From assembly GCA_014695175.1 (NCBI GenBank), contig JACJNV010000158.1:1-41382 (forward strand): DNA of 41,382 nucleotides. The letters are read 5' to 3'. The stretch comes from Microcoleus sp. FACHB-DQ6. Its GTDB lineage: Bacteria > Cyanobacteriota > Cyanobacteriia > Cyanobacteriales > Microcoleaceae. Made by a program: the position numbers and the translations under genes. Shown here in pieces: positions 1 to 8,257 of the stretch. Each line of letters begins with the position of its first letter. Positions within the stretch are counted from its first letter, which is position 1. A model generated the notes under the pieces. It ran no database searches. It saw nothing but the letters and a program-made list of their open reading frames with translations, and had not been told where the DNA came from.

Positions 1-2
1 TG

Positions 3-935
3 AAAAGAAGCAATGAGGCGATCGCCAAACTATTCAAAAGCAGCGGACTCGGTGGGGAAAACCTCAAAGACGCTCAACCTCAACCCTTGGCCTCTGGGAA
101 CAACTGGAACGTTGCTCTTGTTTTCGATACCAAAGGAGGCGAACTCTTTGCCCAACTTACTAAAAATTTAGCAGGCACCGGGCGCAGTATCGGTATTTTC
201 CTAGACGAAACAATGATCAGTTCTCCAGTTGTCGGCGTTGAATTTGCCCAAACAGGAATTACTGGTGGGAGTGCCGTAATTCAAGGCAACTTTACAACGC
301 AAGAAGCCAACGATTTGGCAGTGCAATTGCGCGGTGGTGCTTTGCCGGTGCCGGTCGAAATTGTCGAAAACCGTACTGTCGGCGCTAGCTTGGGTAAAGA
401 CAGCATTCAAAGCAGTATTAACGCAGGTATAGGCGGCCTAGTTTTAGTCTTGATTTTCATGGTGGCCTACTATCGACTCCCCGGCGTAATTGCCAATATT
501 GCGCTGTTAATTTATGCTCTGTTAACTTGGGCAGCTTTCGTACTTTTGGGAGTGACATTAACGCTGCCGGGAATTGCTGGTTTTGTGCTCAGCATCGGGA
601 TGGCAGTGGATGCTAACGTGCTGATTTTTGAGCGCACGCGGGAAGAGTTGCGGGCGGGGAAATCGCTTTATCGATCGGTCGAATCGGGTTTTTACCGCGC
701 TTTTTCCAGCATTTTAGACGGTAACGTCACAACAGTTATTGCTTGTGCTGCTTTGTTCTGGTTGGGTGCTGGTTTAGTTAAAGGGTTTGCTGTAACTCTG
801 GGATTGGGCGTAGTAGTGAGTATGTTTTCTGCTATTACTTGCAGCCGCACTCTACTTTTGGTAGTGTTGGGCTTTCCGGCGCTGCGAAAACCTCAGTGGT
901 TCTGCCCCGATTTGTCTAAAACTGCTAATAGTTAA
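3..935 (+). CDS. secD: SecD, C-terminal part (5' end outside window)
   Basis: Protein-export membrane protein SecD, a partner of SecF that uses the proton-motive force to help SecYEG/SecA complete translocation across the plasma or thylakoid membrane. The frame is open from base 3, so the gene begins upstream of the window. The part present holds the end of the periplasmic domain (GIFLDE, then [11 protein letters not shown]) and the conserved motif GASLGKDSI, which leads into the transmembrane bundle. The RND-type signature [19 protein letters not shown] follows, then the last membrane helices. It lies 150 bp before secF in the same orientation, the usual secD-secF operon order. The stop codon abuts TTATTAG heptamer repeats. 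Family assignment is firm. Confidence 0.96.
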   Translation, partial: KRSNEAIAKLFKSSGLGGENLKDAQPQPLASGNNWNVALVFDTKGGELFAQLTKNLAGTGRSIGIFLDETMISSPVVGVEFAQTGITGGSAVIQGNFTTQEANDLAVQLRGGALPVPVEIVENRTVGASLGKDSIQSSINAGIGGLVLVLIFMVAYYRLPGVIANIALLIYALLTWAAFVLLGVTLTLPGIAGFVLSIGMAVDANVLIFERTREELRAGKSLYRSVESGFYRAFSSILDGNVTTVIACAALFWLGAGLVKGFAVTLGLGVVVSMFSAITCSRTLLLVVLGFPALRKPQWFCPDLSKTANS

Positions 936-1080
936 CAGTTGTTATTAGTTATTAGTTATTAGTTATGTGTTAGTTAGCTGATACTAATAACCAATAACCA
1001 ATAACGACTGGCTTCTTCTTTCTTCCATCCATCCATCACATCCCGTATATTGCTCGTTGCCGAACTTCCCTCTTCCTTCA
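936..1080. repeat. Heptamer tracts and a diverged copy of the 9-bp-unit element between secD and secF
   Basis: The secD-secF spacer is almost entirely repeat. TTATTAG-type heptamers occupy about 942-967 and CAATAAC heptamers about 982-1003. A pyrimidine-rich TTCTTCC tract with CATC units follows and ends in GTTGCCGAACTTCC at about 1057-1071. That last motif is the conserved tail of the element also seen at 2679, 12090, 14284 and inside lnt. Confidence 0.75.
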
Positions 1081-1084
1081 AATT

Positions 1085-2053
1085 ATGAAATTCAGTATTA
1101 TCAAACAGCGATCGCTCTGGTGGAGTATTTCCGCCGCTATAATCCTCGCAGGTATAGTGTCGATGGCGATTTCTTGGACTCGTCCCGACATCCGCGCACC
1201 GCTGCGCCCCAGTTTGGACTTTATCGGCGGCACTCGGCTGCAATTTGAACTCGACTGCACGAAACCGGAAAATTGTAAACCCATCGATATTGCTGCTGTC
1301 CGCGAAGTCCTGGACGCCCAAGGTTTAGGTGGCAGCAGCATTCAAGTTATCGGTCAAGAACAGCGAGGTTTGTCGCTGCGAACGAAAACTTTGGATGTCG
1401 AACAGCGGACTAATTTGCAAACAGCTTTGAGCGAAAAGATAGGCGCTTTTTCTCCTCAATCTACTCAAATTGATACGGTTGGGCCTACCCTCGGTAAACA
1501 ATTATTTAGTTCGGGATTGTTGGCTTTATTCCTTTCCTTTGCCGCAATTACGGTTTATCTAACTTTCCGGTTTCAGTTGGATTATGCCTTTTTTGCTTTC
1601 GTTGCTCTCTTCCACGACGTGTTGGTGACTCTTGGTGTTTTCTCGTTTTTGGGTTTAGTTCAAGGAGTAGAAGTTGACAGTTTATTTGTGGTGGCGCTCT
1701 TGACAATTATCGGTTTTTCTGTTAACGATACAGTGGTAATTTACGATCGCGTGCGAGAAATAATCAAGCTAAATCCGGGACAGTCGATCGATCAAATTGT
1801 CGATGATGCTGTTACGCAGACCATGGGAAGGTCAATTAACACGACTTTTGCTACTCTCCTGACACTGTTTTCCATCTTTTTGTTTGGCGGCGAAACCCTC
1901 AAATACTTTGCTTTAGCATTGATTGTCGGCTTTATTGCGGGTGCGTATTCGAGTATTTTCATTGCGAGTACCCTGCTAGCTTGGTGGCGCACTCGCACGG
2001 CCCACTCTATCCCTGTCCCCGCAGAAGGAATCAACCAGTCAGAGGAAGTTTAA
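1085..2053 (+). CDS. secF: SecF, protein-export membrane protein
   Basis: SecF subunit of the SecDF complex that assists Sec-dependent translocation. The 322-aa protein is of normal family length. It starts with an ATG, has a membrane helix near residues 13-30, and the SecF/SecD signature [14 protein letters not shown] around residues 43-56. A periplasmic segment follows, then five predicted membrane helices with the conserved motif [14 protein letters not shown]. It sits downstream of secD on the same strand and probably shares its transcript despite the 150-bp repeat-filled gap. The N-terminus overlaps nothing, and no clear Shine-Dalgarno sequence is visible because the repeat tail runs up to the start codon. 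Confidence 0.97.
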   Translation: MKFSIIKQRSLWWSISAAIILAGIVSMAISWTRPDIRAPLRPSLDFIGGTRLQFELDCTKPENCKPIDIAAVREVLDAQGLGGSSIQVIGQEQRGLSLRTKTLDVEQRTNLQTALSEKIGAFSPQSTQIDTVGPTLGKQLFSSGLLALFLSFAAITVYLTFRFQLDYAFFAFVALFHDVLVTLGVFSFLGLVQGVEVDSLFVVALLTIIGFSVNDTVVIYDRVREIIKLNPGQSIDQIVDDAVTQTMGRSINTTFATLLTLFSIFLFGGETLKYFALALIVGFIAGAYSSIFIASTLLAWWRTRTAHSIPVPAEGINQSEEV

Positions 2054-2181
2054 TTGTCATGGCTCATCAGTCATTAGTTATTAAGCTGCTGATTGCTGTT
2101 AACGGTTAACTCAGGACTAAGGCAAAAAAATGGTTTGACGCGCCACTGATAGCGGTAAGCTGCGCGCTGGGTACCCTAAAT

Positions 2182-2216
2182 ACTAATGACTAATAACTAA
2201 TGACTAATGACTAATG
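2182..2216 (+). repeat. ACTAATG heptamer array (5 units) that contains a start codon
   Basis: Five 7-bp units read ACTAATG, ACTAATA, ACTAATG, ACTAATG, ACTAATG. Each complete unit contains an ATG, so ATGs occur at 2186, 2200, 2207 and 2214. Consecutive ones lie in different frames. Only the one at 2207 opens the downstream gene. Confidence 0.9.
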
Positions 2217-2593
2217 AAAGCGACGCAAATTTTCAAATTGAAGTCCAAAGGCTTCACAAACTAACAGTTTATGGCCGCTGGTTAACTGTGATATTACTGT
2301 GGATTAGCGTCGGTTCTTTGAGCATTTGGAGTTTGCGCCGCGAAATCGCTTTGTGGTTAGAACACTTCACTTGGGCGGCGGTGCGCTACGGTTTATTTTT
2401 TAATCGCTGGCCAACTCTCGGTTTGGGTTTGTGCTTGGGAATGACTTTAGGAGTGCTAACTTGGCAAAGTCGCAATATGGTGCGAGGATTGCCCCATCGG
2501 GAAAAACAGGGTTTGGAACAGCAAGTGCGCCGCATTCGCCAGCGGGGGCCGAGTCATCCTTTGTGGAAGTGGGTTTGCAAAGGTTCGCGGTAG
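2207..2593 (+). CDS. Small conserved-type membrane protein, function unknown
   Basis: A 128-aa protein I do not recognise by name. It has a soluble N-terminal stretch of about 25 residues and two hydrophobic segments, at about residues 26-44 (GRWLTVILLWISVGSLSIW) and 68-86 (WPTLGLGLCLGMTLGVL). A basic C-terminus follows, rich in Arg/Lys/Gln and ending WKWVCKGSR. Topology is probably two membrane spans with both ends on the same side. The start used here is the ATG inside the ACTAATG heptamer array; no Shine-Dalgarno sequence precedes it, so a later start is possible. It follows secDF on the same strand about 150 bp downstream, but nothing in the sequence links it to export. Confidence 0.7.
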   Translation: MTNESDANFQIEVQRLHKLTVYGRWLTVILLWISVGSLSIWSLRREIALWLEHFTWAAVRYGLFFNRWPTLGLGLCLGMTLGVLTWQSRNMVRGLPHREKQGLEQQVRRIRQRGPSHPLWKWVCKGSR

Positions 2594-2678
2594 CCGACGG
2601 GCTTTATTCTTTAGTCTCAACCCAGAGGAACGAAAGTTTGACTCTTAAGCGGTTTCAACGGCCGAGTCCCTAACTTTT

Positions 2679-2836
2679 ATTGCTTCTTCCTTCTTCCTTC
2701 TTGCTTCTTCCTTCTATCCTTTACATCCGTTACATCCGCCCTTGCGAATCCGTTGCCGAACTTCCTTCTTCCTTATTCCTTCTATCCGTTACATCCGTTA
2801 CATCCGCCCTTGCGAATCCGTTGCCGAACTTCCTTC
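2679..2836. repeat. Two tandem copies of the CATCCGTTA-unit element
   Basis: Each copy has a TTCTTCC-rich lead, one or two CATCCGTTA-type units, CATCCGCCCTTGCGAATCC, and the tail GTTGCCGAACTTCCTTCT. The second copy ends 8 bp before the stop codon of the convergent histidine kinase. All three plus-strand frames stay open across much of this block, the property that would allow such an element to sit in coding sequence. Confidence 0.85.
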
Positions 2837-2843
2837 TGTTGTA

Positions 2844-4328
2844 TCACGCAAAGCGAGGCAAAATATGTGCTACCGAAGACTGTTGAAGCGGAATTTCGAT
2901 CGCAAATTCTGCTCCTTTTCCCGGTTCCGAAAAGCACTTCAATGCGCCGCCGTGTTGGTTGACAACAATTTCATAGCTAATCGACAGTCCCAAACCCGTT
3001 CCTTGGCCGACCGGCTTAGTAGTAAAGAAAGGGTCAAACAACCGCTTCCGAACCTCTTCTGTCATCCCCGGGCCGTTGTCAGAAATTTTAATTATTACTT
3101 TTTTTTTCTCAATTAACTCGGTGCGAATCCGAATCGTAGGAACCAGGCGAGCAGAGTTAGAAAGTGATGATTGAGTCGTTGTACAAGACTGCTTTTGGTT
3201 GCCTAAGTGCGACTTTTTAGAGGTTTTTTGATCGACATTTTCGTATTTATTAGACTCAACCAGAGCGTAAATTGCATTAAGTAAAATATTCATAAATACC
3301 TGATTGAGCTGTCCGGGATAGCACTGCACCAGCGGCAAGTCGCTGTATTCTTTGTGAATTTCTATCGCCTCCTGCCCCGGTTTCCCTTTAAGCTGGCTTT
3401 GCAAAAGCATAATCGTGCTGTTGATACCTTCGTGAATGTTGACCTGCTTCATTTGAGCTTCGTCTAACCTGCAAAAATTCCGCAGCGACAAAACGATATC
3501 GCGCACTCTTTCTGCACCTTGCTGCATAGAATTTAAGACTTTCGGCAAGTCTTCTAGCAAATAATCGAGTTCGATTTTTTCTGCTTCCGCTTCAATTGCT
3601 GCGATGGGTTCGGGACAGTGCTGTCGGTAGATGTCGAGCATCCGCATTAAACCTTGCGTGTACTCTTTAGCGTGGTGCAAATTGCTATAAATAAAGCCGA
3701 TCGGATTGTTAATTTCGTGAGCAACTCCGGCTACCAACTGCCCCAAAGAAGACATTTTTTCTGTTTGAATTAGTTGAGTTTGAGTGCGCTGAAGTTCCAG
3801 CAAGGCAAGTTCGAGCTGTTGGGCTTGATGTCTCAATTGCGCTTGCGATTCTCGCATCGCCACGGTTGATAACTCGTGAATTTGCAACTGAGAAAGCAGC
3901 AGTTGGTGTACGTCTAAAAGTTTGTAAGTATCCGGTTCTACTTGTACTACAATTGGTTCGTGGATGAGTTCTGGCGAGCGCTCCAAAGACTGCCGCACTG
4001 CCGTCATAATTGAGGTTTCGCGATCGAGAACCAACATATCAGTTTGAGTAAAGCGGTAGAGTATAAACAAAGGCTGTTGAGAAAATAACTCCAAACTGTA
4101 GGGGCGGCTCATGTGTTCAAAATAACGCCGCCGCGAAATCATCCCTATAAACTTTCCTTGCTGAGTGATGATGATGCCGGGAACTAAAGGGTTTGCTTGA
4201 AAAATTTTAGCAACTTCGTTCCCCGGACACTCAGATTCTAGGAGAAAGTCGTACAGGGTTAATTCCTGTAGAGTCGATCGCAAACCAAGCGGCGATTTTA
4301 GGGGACTCAACCCGTCAGTTTCATACAC
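2844..4328 (-). CDS. Sensor histidine kinase with N-terminal CBS-like region
   Basis: A 494-aa two-component sensor kinase without membrane segments, so probably cytosolic. Residues about 25-150 look like a CBS/receiver-type input domain (IIITQQGKFIGMISRRRYFE). A coiled coil at about 158-192 leads to the dimerisation/phospho-acceptor helix, where His204 lies in GVAHEINNP. The ATPase domain shows the N box (NQVFMNILLNAIYAL), the G1 box (DNGPGM) and the G2 region (FFTTKPVGQGTGLGLSI). A Ser/Lys/Gln-rich insertion of about 40 residues separates N and G1 boxes. AAAGGAGG precedes the ATG at suitable spacing. No response regulator is adjacent, so this is an orphan kinase in the window. Signal and partner are unknown. 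Confidence 0.93.
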   Translation of the reverse strand: MYETDGLSPLKSPLGLRSTLQELTLYDFLLESECPGNEVAKIFQANPLVPGIIITQQGKFIGMISRRRYFEHMSRPYSLELFSQQPLFILYRFTQTDMLVLDRETSIMTAVRQSLERSPELIHEPIVVQVEPDTYKLLDVHQLLLSQLQIHELSTVAMRESQAQLRHQAQQLELALLELQRTQTQLIQTEKMSSLGQLVAGVAHEINNPIGFIYSNLHHAKEYTQGLMRMLDIYRQHCPEPIAAIEAEAEKIELDYLLEDLPKVLNSMQQGAERVRDIVLSLRNFCRLDEAQMKQVNIHEGINSTIMLLQSQLKGKPGQEAIEIHKEYSDLPLVQCYPGQLNQVFMNILLNAIYALVESNKYENVDQKTSKKSHLGNQKQSCTTTQSSLSNSARLVPTIRIRTELIEKKKVIIKISDNGPGMTEEVRKRLFDPFFTTKPVGQGTGLGLSISYEIVVNQHGGALKCFSEPGKGAEFAIEIPLQQSSVAHILPRFA

Positions 4329-5324
4329 TGCTCCCTCCTTTGGTAATTGGCAGTTGCGGTTGGCTGCTGGAGTCTTGCCTACTATTTAGACGGCGTTTTT
4401 AACTCTTTTTATAGCTTAGTTATCACCTTCCCTCTGCTCCCAGGAATCCAGTTAATTCAGCAGGATTTTTTTTTCCTGAAATCATGCTGGTGTCCCCCGA
4501 AACGAGATTGCAGGTTAGATTGATTTAACAGCAAATACCACTTTGAAACCTGACTATGTATTGAATTTTATATATCCAAGATTTTACTAATCCGAATATA
4601 ACAGTCATAACTATTTTTAATGTTTGATGACATTAATTTGGTTCAGATGGATAGACATCTGCGACCTGTGGCAGTACATTTCGTATTACCCCTTGCGTAA
4701 AATTATATTACAATAAGACAACAATAGCGACAAATCGGCAGCCGATCGCCCGATTTTAAAATTCAGGCAAAACAGGTTTCTGGAAATTGCCAATGAATCT
4801 CAATTGTCAGTTTTTTTGCACAAATGCCGATCGCACTCAACCCGAGGATTGTCATGTAGGTAGTCTTCCAGCCAGGGACAGCCGATAGCGAGCAATTTGT
4901 CAAGTTCGGCAGCTTATACTTTAGCCGCATCGACACTCCAAAGCTTCACCGACGAAATTTTTCCCGGCAGATGCTAAAGTTGTGCGATCGCAACTAAAAC
5001 TCACATTCCACACATCCGCTTAATGTGCCTTAAAAGTTTCCACAAAAGTACGGTCGGGCCACGAACTTGAGATTCAAACTCTGTCGCTGGCAACTCCGAC
5101 ACGGAGAATCAAGAGGAAGCAGAAAGAAATAATTCTATTTTACCCGACTTTTCCCCAACTTCAACTTCAATTTGAGGAAGTTGGTTTGGTTACGATAATA
5201 TTTGGATCATTATTATTTCTCCTCCCCCTTGATTTTAGGCAATTCTCATTAGAAACTCTAAGATGTTGATTTGAGGAACCTCGGGGGGTGGGGTTTGGTT
5301 GGGCGATCGCACTGGGCTAAATTG
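4329..5324. other. Long non-coding stretch, nothing recognised
   Basis: About 1 kb between the kinase start and the possible structured RNA. It is AT-rich near 4560-4720, with scattered HIP1-like GATCGC sites. No convincing open frame, tRNA or repeat array was found. The first 100 bases must hold the kinase promoter, but no clear -10/-35 pair could be assigned. Confidence 0.5.
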
Positions 5325-5660
5325 AAATGACATATGAGGAAAGTAAACGACGGTTTCCATGTGCGGTTTCCCGAACTAGAGGTGGTAATTGTATACACGG
5401 CGGGACGATCGTACTTTCAGTACAATGTCAGTATTTCAACCTGTACACCTGTTGAGTCTGAGTCTGTGAGAGTGTGAAAGTCCCTTTAATCCTTGCGCTG
5501 TCTGGATCGGAGGTTTTTGAAGAGTGGGGCGGTGCGAGGCCCAGAAGCAGACTGTTAACCAAGCGGCACTAGGGAAGCCGGCAGCTAGGGCCTACCGAGG
5601 AAAGATTTTAGGCGATCGCCGTTAAAGATCGAGAGAAAAAAGCACAATAGCACCAACAGC
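5325..5660 (+). ncRNA. Possible group II intron-like or other structured RNA remnant
   Basis: Two blocks look like pieces of a group II intron without a reverse transcriptase. At 5330-5371, CATATGAGGAAAG pairs with TTTCCATGTG and is followed by GCGGTTT, which resembles a domain V hairpin. At 5460-5612 the sequence has GTGAAAGTCCC, ACTGTTAACCAAGCGGCAC, AGGGAAGCCGG and AGGGCCTACCGAGG, reminiscent of domain I segments. The 3'-like block lies upstream of the 5'-like block, so this would be fragments or neighbouring truncated copies, not an intact intron. Identification is by resemblance only; another structured RNA is possible. Confidence 0.35.
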
Positions 5661-5758
5661 AATATCACCCAAAAGAATGATTGATCGACAAAAAGTTGCG
5701 TGTTATATTTCTAAATAATTCTATACAAAAATACTTTTACCTAAAAGGAGAACAAAAA

Positions 5759-6157
5759 ATGGACACCCCTACAGAGCGCCTACAAGAACCGGTCGGCACA
5801 AGAGAACTCGAATCAATACCTGTATCTGACAAAGTTTCTTCCCAAAAAGTTAGTGAGGTTAATTTTGAAACGACTCCTTTAGAAACCCCAGCTTATACTC
5901 AGCAAAAAGTTAGCGTCGAGGAGGTGAAAATTAACGGCGACGATTTGGTTGCTAAAGTTAAAGAACTGATTCACGAAGGAAATATCCGCCGCATCATTAT
6001 CAAAAATGAAGAGGGACGGATTTTGGTAGAAGTTCCTCTGACGGTCGGAGTAGTCGGTGGAGTCATCGGTGCGGCCTTGTTTCCAGTCATTGCAGCAGTA
6101 GGAGCGATAGGTGCATTAGTCGCTCACATGACTATCATCATTGAAAGAACCGAGTAA
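5759..6157 (+). CDS. DUF4342 family protein
   Basis: A 132-aa protein whose C-terminal 85 residues match DUF4342 as I know the family: VEEVKINGDDLVAKVKELI, then NIRRIIIKNEEGRILVEVPL, then a glycine-rich hydrophobic segment (VGVVGGVIGAALFPVIAAVGAIGALVA). The N-terminal 45 residues are acidic, Thr/Glu/Pro-rich and probably disordered. The start at 5759 is preferred over one 78 bases upstream, because AAAGGAG sits 8 bases ahead of this ATG and the family's N-terminus does not need the longer form. The hydrophobic segment suggests membrane association. Function is unknown. It stands alone between the RNA-like region and an IS remnant. Confidence 0.85.
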   Translation: MDTPTERLQEPVGTRELESIPVSDKVSSQKVSEVNFETTPLETPAYTQQKVSVEEVKINGDDLVAKVKELIHEGNIRRIIIKNEEGRILVEVPLTVGVVGGVIGAALFPVIAAVGAIGALVAHMTIIIERTE

Positions 6158-6293
6158 AAAAACTCAGTTGTTAGTAATAGCTGATGTCCGGTTAATTTCG
6201 CGCAATCAACCTTGTTGGTAGTAAGTAAGACCCTCCTCTCTTTATCGATGAGAAAAAAATGACCTTTATTACTACTAAATTAATTGTGGTTAT

Positions 6294-6842
6294 CTAACCG
6301 GACTTAAACAAACTTCAAGCACAAACTGGCTTGATAAATAGATGGCTAGTAACTGTTACTACTCCCTTCTCTTTTTTCGCGATTTCTAGGCTCTATTGCC
6401 CTCCCACTCTGGCAGTAAAGTTGCCACTTGTAACGGTGCAATGAATCATCTAAGATGAGGTAAAATCCCTGGCTGAGCGTGGTTTGATGACACTGGTTCA
6501 TTACCTTCAAGTGACGTTGATTCATTTCACTGAATGACCAAGGCGCTGCGCTTAAAAAATGGTGTAATTTGTGGTAAGTTACTCGCACGGCATGTGCCAC
6601 CATCGGCGAGAGGTGGTTTGGCTTACTTTCTCCCAATAATTCGCCTAAATAGTTCCTAAACTCCCGTTTTTGGGCTTGATGACGAAAGATCTCGTCAAAT
6701 CTTGGACACCCTTTATAAAAGAAAAGCAGGGGGGCATTGCGGCGGGGGTTGTCTCCTTCATTGCTCATCTTTTAAGTTTATATGCTTGCTCTGCAAGGAT
6801 ATAAACTCATCTAGCCTGTATTTTTTGTTTAAGTCCGGCTAA
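6294..6842. mobile_element. Decayed IS701-type insertion element with terminal inverted repeats
   Basis: The ends at about 6295-6312 (TAACCGGACTTAAACAAA) and 6825-6841 (TTGTTTAAGTCCGGCTA) are inverted repeats of about 17 bp with one mismatch. They enclose the remains of one transposase gene. The 549-bp length is far below a complete IS701-type element, so an internal deletion has occurred. A further GTCCGGTTA at 6186-6194 is inverted relative to the left end and may belong to a second, older copy. Confidence 0.6.
6315..6768 (-). pseudogene. IS701-family DDE transposase, frameshifted and internally deleted
   Basis: The first 115 or so codons give a recognisable transposase N-terminus: FRNYLGELLGE, then LHHFLSAAPWS, then LILDDSLHR, which carries the first catalytic Asp region. 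Right after this, at about 6425-6435, the match moves to another frame reading SGNFTARVGGQ, a stop, then SLEIAKKEKGVVTVTSHL. This corresponds to the expected SG-F-A-VG-QY-G-I-K-D-GIV-VT-H run of the family. The central and C-terminal catalytic parts are missing. The gene is therefore inactive and can only move if a full-length relative acts in trans. Confidence 0.7.
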
Positions 6843-6962
6843 TCCTATTCCCTTGGAGGACTCAGACAATCACTCGGAGGGTAGAGCCTGCTTAATGCGT
6901 TGGCTAGTTAGATTTGATACAGATTAAGGAAAAGCCAAAAGTTCTCTAAACTTCCTAAGCAT

Positions 6963-7076
6963 TAAGCTGTTAAGCATTTAAACAGGGTATGACTAAAACC
7001 CCCAAGGTTTACACATGAATCTTGACTGAATCTTGACAGTGAATCGAAGTAAGTGATTTAAATGCTGAACAGCTTA
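6963..7076. repeat. 114-bp inverted-repeat unit (20-bp arms)
   Basis: TAAGCTGTTAAGCATTTAAA at 6963-6982 is the reverse complement of 7057-7076 apart from one mismatch. The arms enclose about 74 bp without coding potential. The unit lies between the IS remnant and the start of the next gene, and could be a MITE-like insertion or a regulatory stem. The rest of 6843-7145 shows nothing else. Confidence 0.6.
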
Positions 7077-7145
7077 GCTCAAGTTTTCAAACCAGAGCAT
7101 CTCCTACAGACAAATATTTTTTGAATAGTTGTGGCGAAGATAATT

Positions 7146-7988
7146 ATGAAACCTAACGAAGAAAATAGCTCTAGCCGTGAAATTCATCAAGAAGTTCACA
7201 CAGATGCAACTAACGGTCACGTCAGTACAACCCGAACTACTACAAGTGTTCCGAGTACAACGGGGAAGGCTTCTAAAGAAGCAGCTCATCACCAAGGTTA
7301 TGTACAGGGTCAAATGGCTGAAAACCACCGCCAACTTGGAGTCCAAGAAGTCCGCGATAATGAGAATGCCGGCCGCGGGTTACTGTTAGGGATTCTTCTT
7401 GCTTCTTTGGCAGGCTTAGTTCTGGGCAGTGTATATTACTTCAATCGGGGTGAGGAGGCTCCTACTCCTACTGCTGCTCCTGTGATTGTTGTACCGAAAG
7501 CGAATCAACCTTCAGCAACACCTTCTCCGACTCGGACTGTAGAGAGAGAAAAAACGATAATTCAAAAGATTGTTCCGGTTCCGGTTCAACCATCTCCAGT
7601 TCAAAAGGCTACGCCTGCTCCTCAACCAAGTCCAGCTCAAAACGCAACTCCGGCTCCTCAAGCAAGTCCGGCTCCCAATATCAATATTACAATTCCAAAT
7701 TCACAGCAGCAAGATGCACCTGCTCAGCAAGCAGCACCGTCTCCATCTTCGCCGTCAAATAATACCAATACTACGGTTCCGACTCCGCAGGATGAGCCAG
7801 CTTCCACTGCGCCAACTCCAGCACCTGAGAGTTCAGCTACTCCATCTCCCACTCAAGATGAGGGCGCTCCTGGAGCAGGTACCAGCGGCGAAACTAATAC
7901 CGAAAGCCAGAGCGATTCTAATCCTACGGGTACGGCTGTACCTGAGAGCAACTCCGGCGCAGAGGGCGCGACTGGTTCACCGCAATAG
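7146..7988 (+). CDS. Single-span membrane protein with long Pro/Ala/Ser/Thr-rich tail
   Basis: A 280-aa protein not assignable to a named family. Residues 1-85 are hydrophilic and carry TTRTTTSVPSTT and QGYVQGQMAENHRQL. One membrane helix follows at about 88-108 (GLLLGILLASLAGLVLGSVYYF). The remaining 170 residues are low-complexity Pro, Ala, Thr, Ser and Gln with repeated ATPAPQPSPAQ-like units, ending in Gly/Ser/Glu-rich sequence. This suggests a cytosolic N-terminus and a disordered extracytoplasmic or lumenal tail spanning the envelope. ATG 7146 is preferred to an in-frame GTG 15 bases upstream; neither has a clear Shine-Dalgarno sequence. The repetitive codons make this region prone to length variation. 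Confidence 0.75.
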   Translation: MKPNEENSSSREIHQEVHTDATNGHVSTTRTTTSVPSTTGKASKEAAHHQGYVQGQMAENHRQLGVQEVRDNENAGRGLLLGILLASLAGLVLGSVYYFNRGEEAPTPTAAPVIVVPKANQPSATPSPTRTVEREKTIIQKIVPVPVQPSPVQKATPAPQPSPAQNATPAPQASPAPNINITIPNSQQQDAPAQQAAPSPSSPSNNTNTTVPTPQDEPASTAPTPAPESSATPSPTQDEGAPGAGTSGETNTESQSDSNPTGTAVPESNSGAEGATGSPQ

Positions 7989-8078
7989 AAGTTGGATGTC
8001 GAATTAGCCCGCCTGGGGTTCAAACCCCAGACTCATAGCTAAAGTCCTTTAAAGCTCACCTCTTGCACCATTGTCAGC

Positions 8079-8143
8079 AACAGGCTGTCCGGCCTGTTCC
8101 ACAAAAGATAAATTTTCTTGTGGAACAGGCCGGACAGCCTGTT
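8079..8143. repeat. Perfect 26-bp palindrome (AACAGGC / GCCTGTT family)
   Basis: Arms 8079-8104 and 8118-8143 are exact reverse complements around a 13-base loop. The arm begins AACAGGCTGTCCGGCCTGTT and ends CCACAA. Related pieces occur at about 21252-21266 and 33773-33845, so this is a dispersed REP-like family. It also lies downstream of the membrane-protein gene, where the stem could end transcripts. No T-run follows. Confidence 0.85.
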
Positions 8144-8257
8144 CATAAAAGGCTAATTGAGAATGATGCAACATCTCAGACTAACCGGACATTGTGGCTC
8201 AACTCAAGAAACCTGGTTTCTGCAATGGAAAACGTTTTAAGATTTTGCCAACCTATC

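Noticed and set aside
2680-3116. Several overlapping plus-strand frames downstream of the kinase
   Set aside because: They arise from the repeat element plus antisense of the kinase 3' end.
8008-8030. CTGGGGTTCAAACCCCAG, which looks like a tRNA T-arm
   Set aside because: No acceptor, D-arm or anticodon arm is found at the right distances; it is a simple short hairpin.
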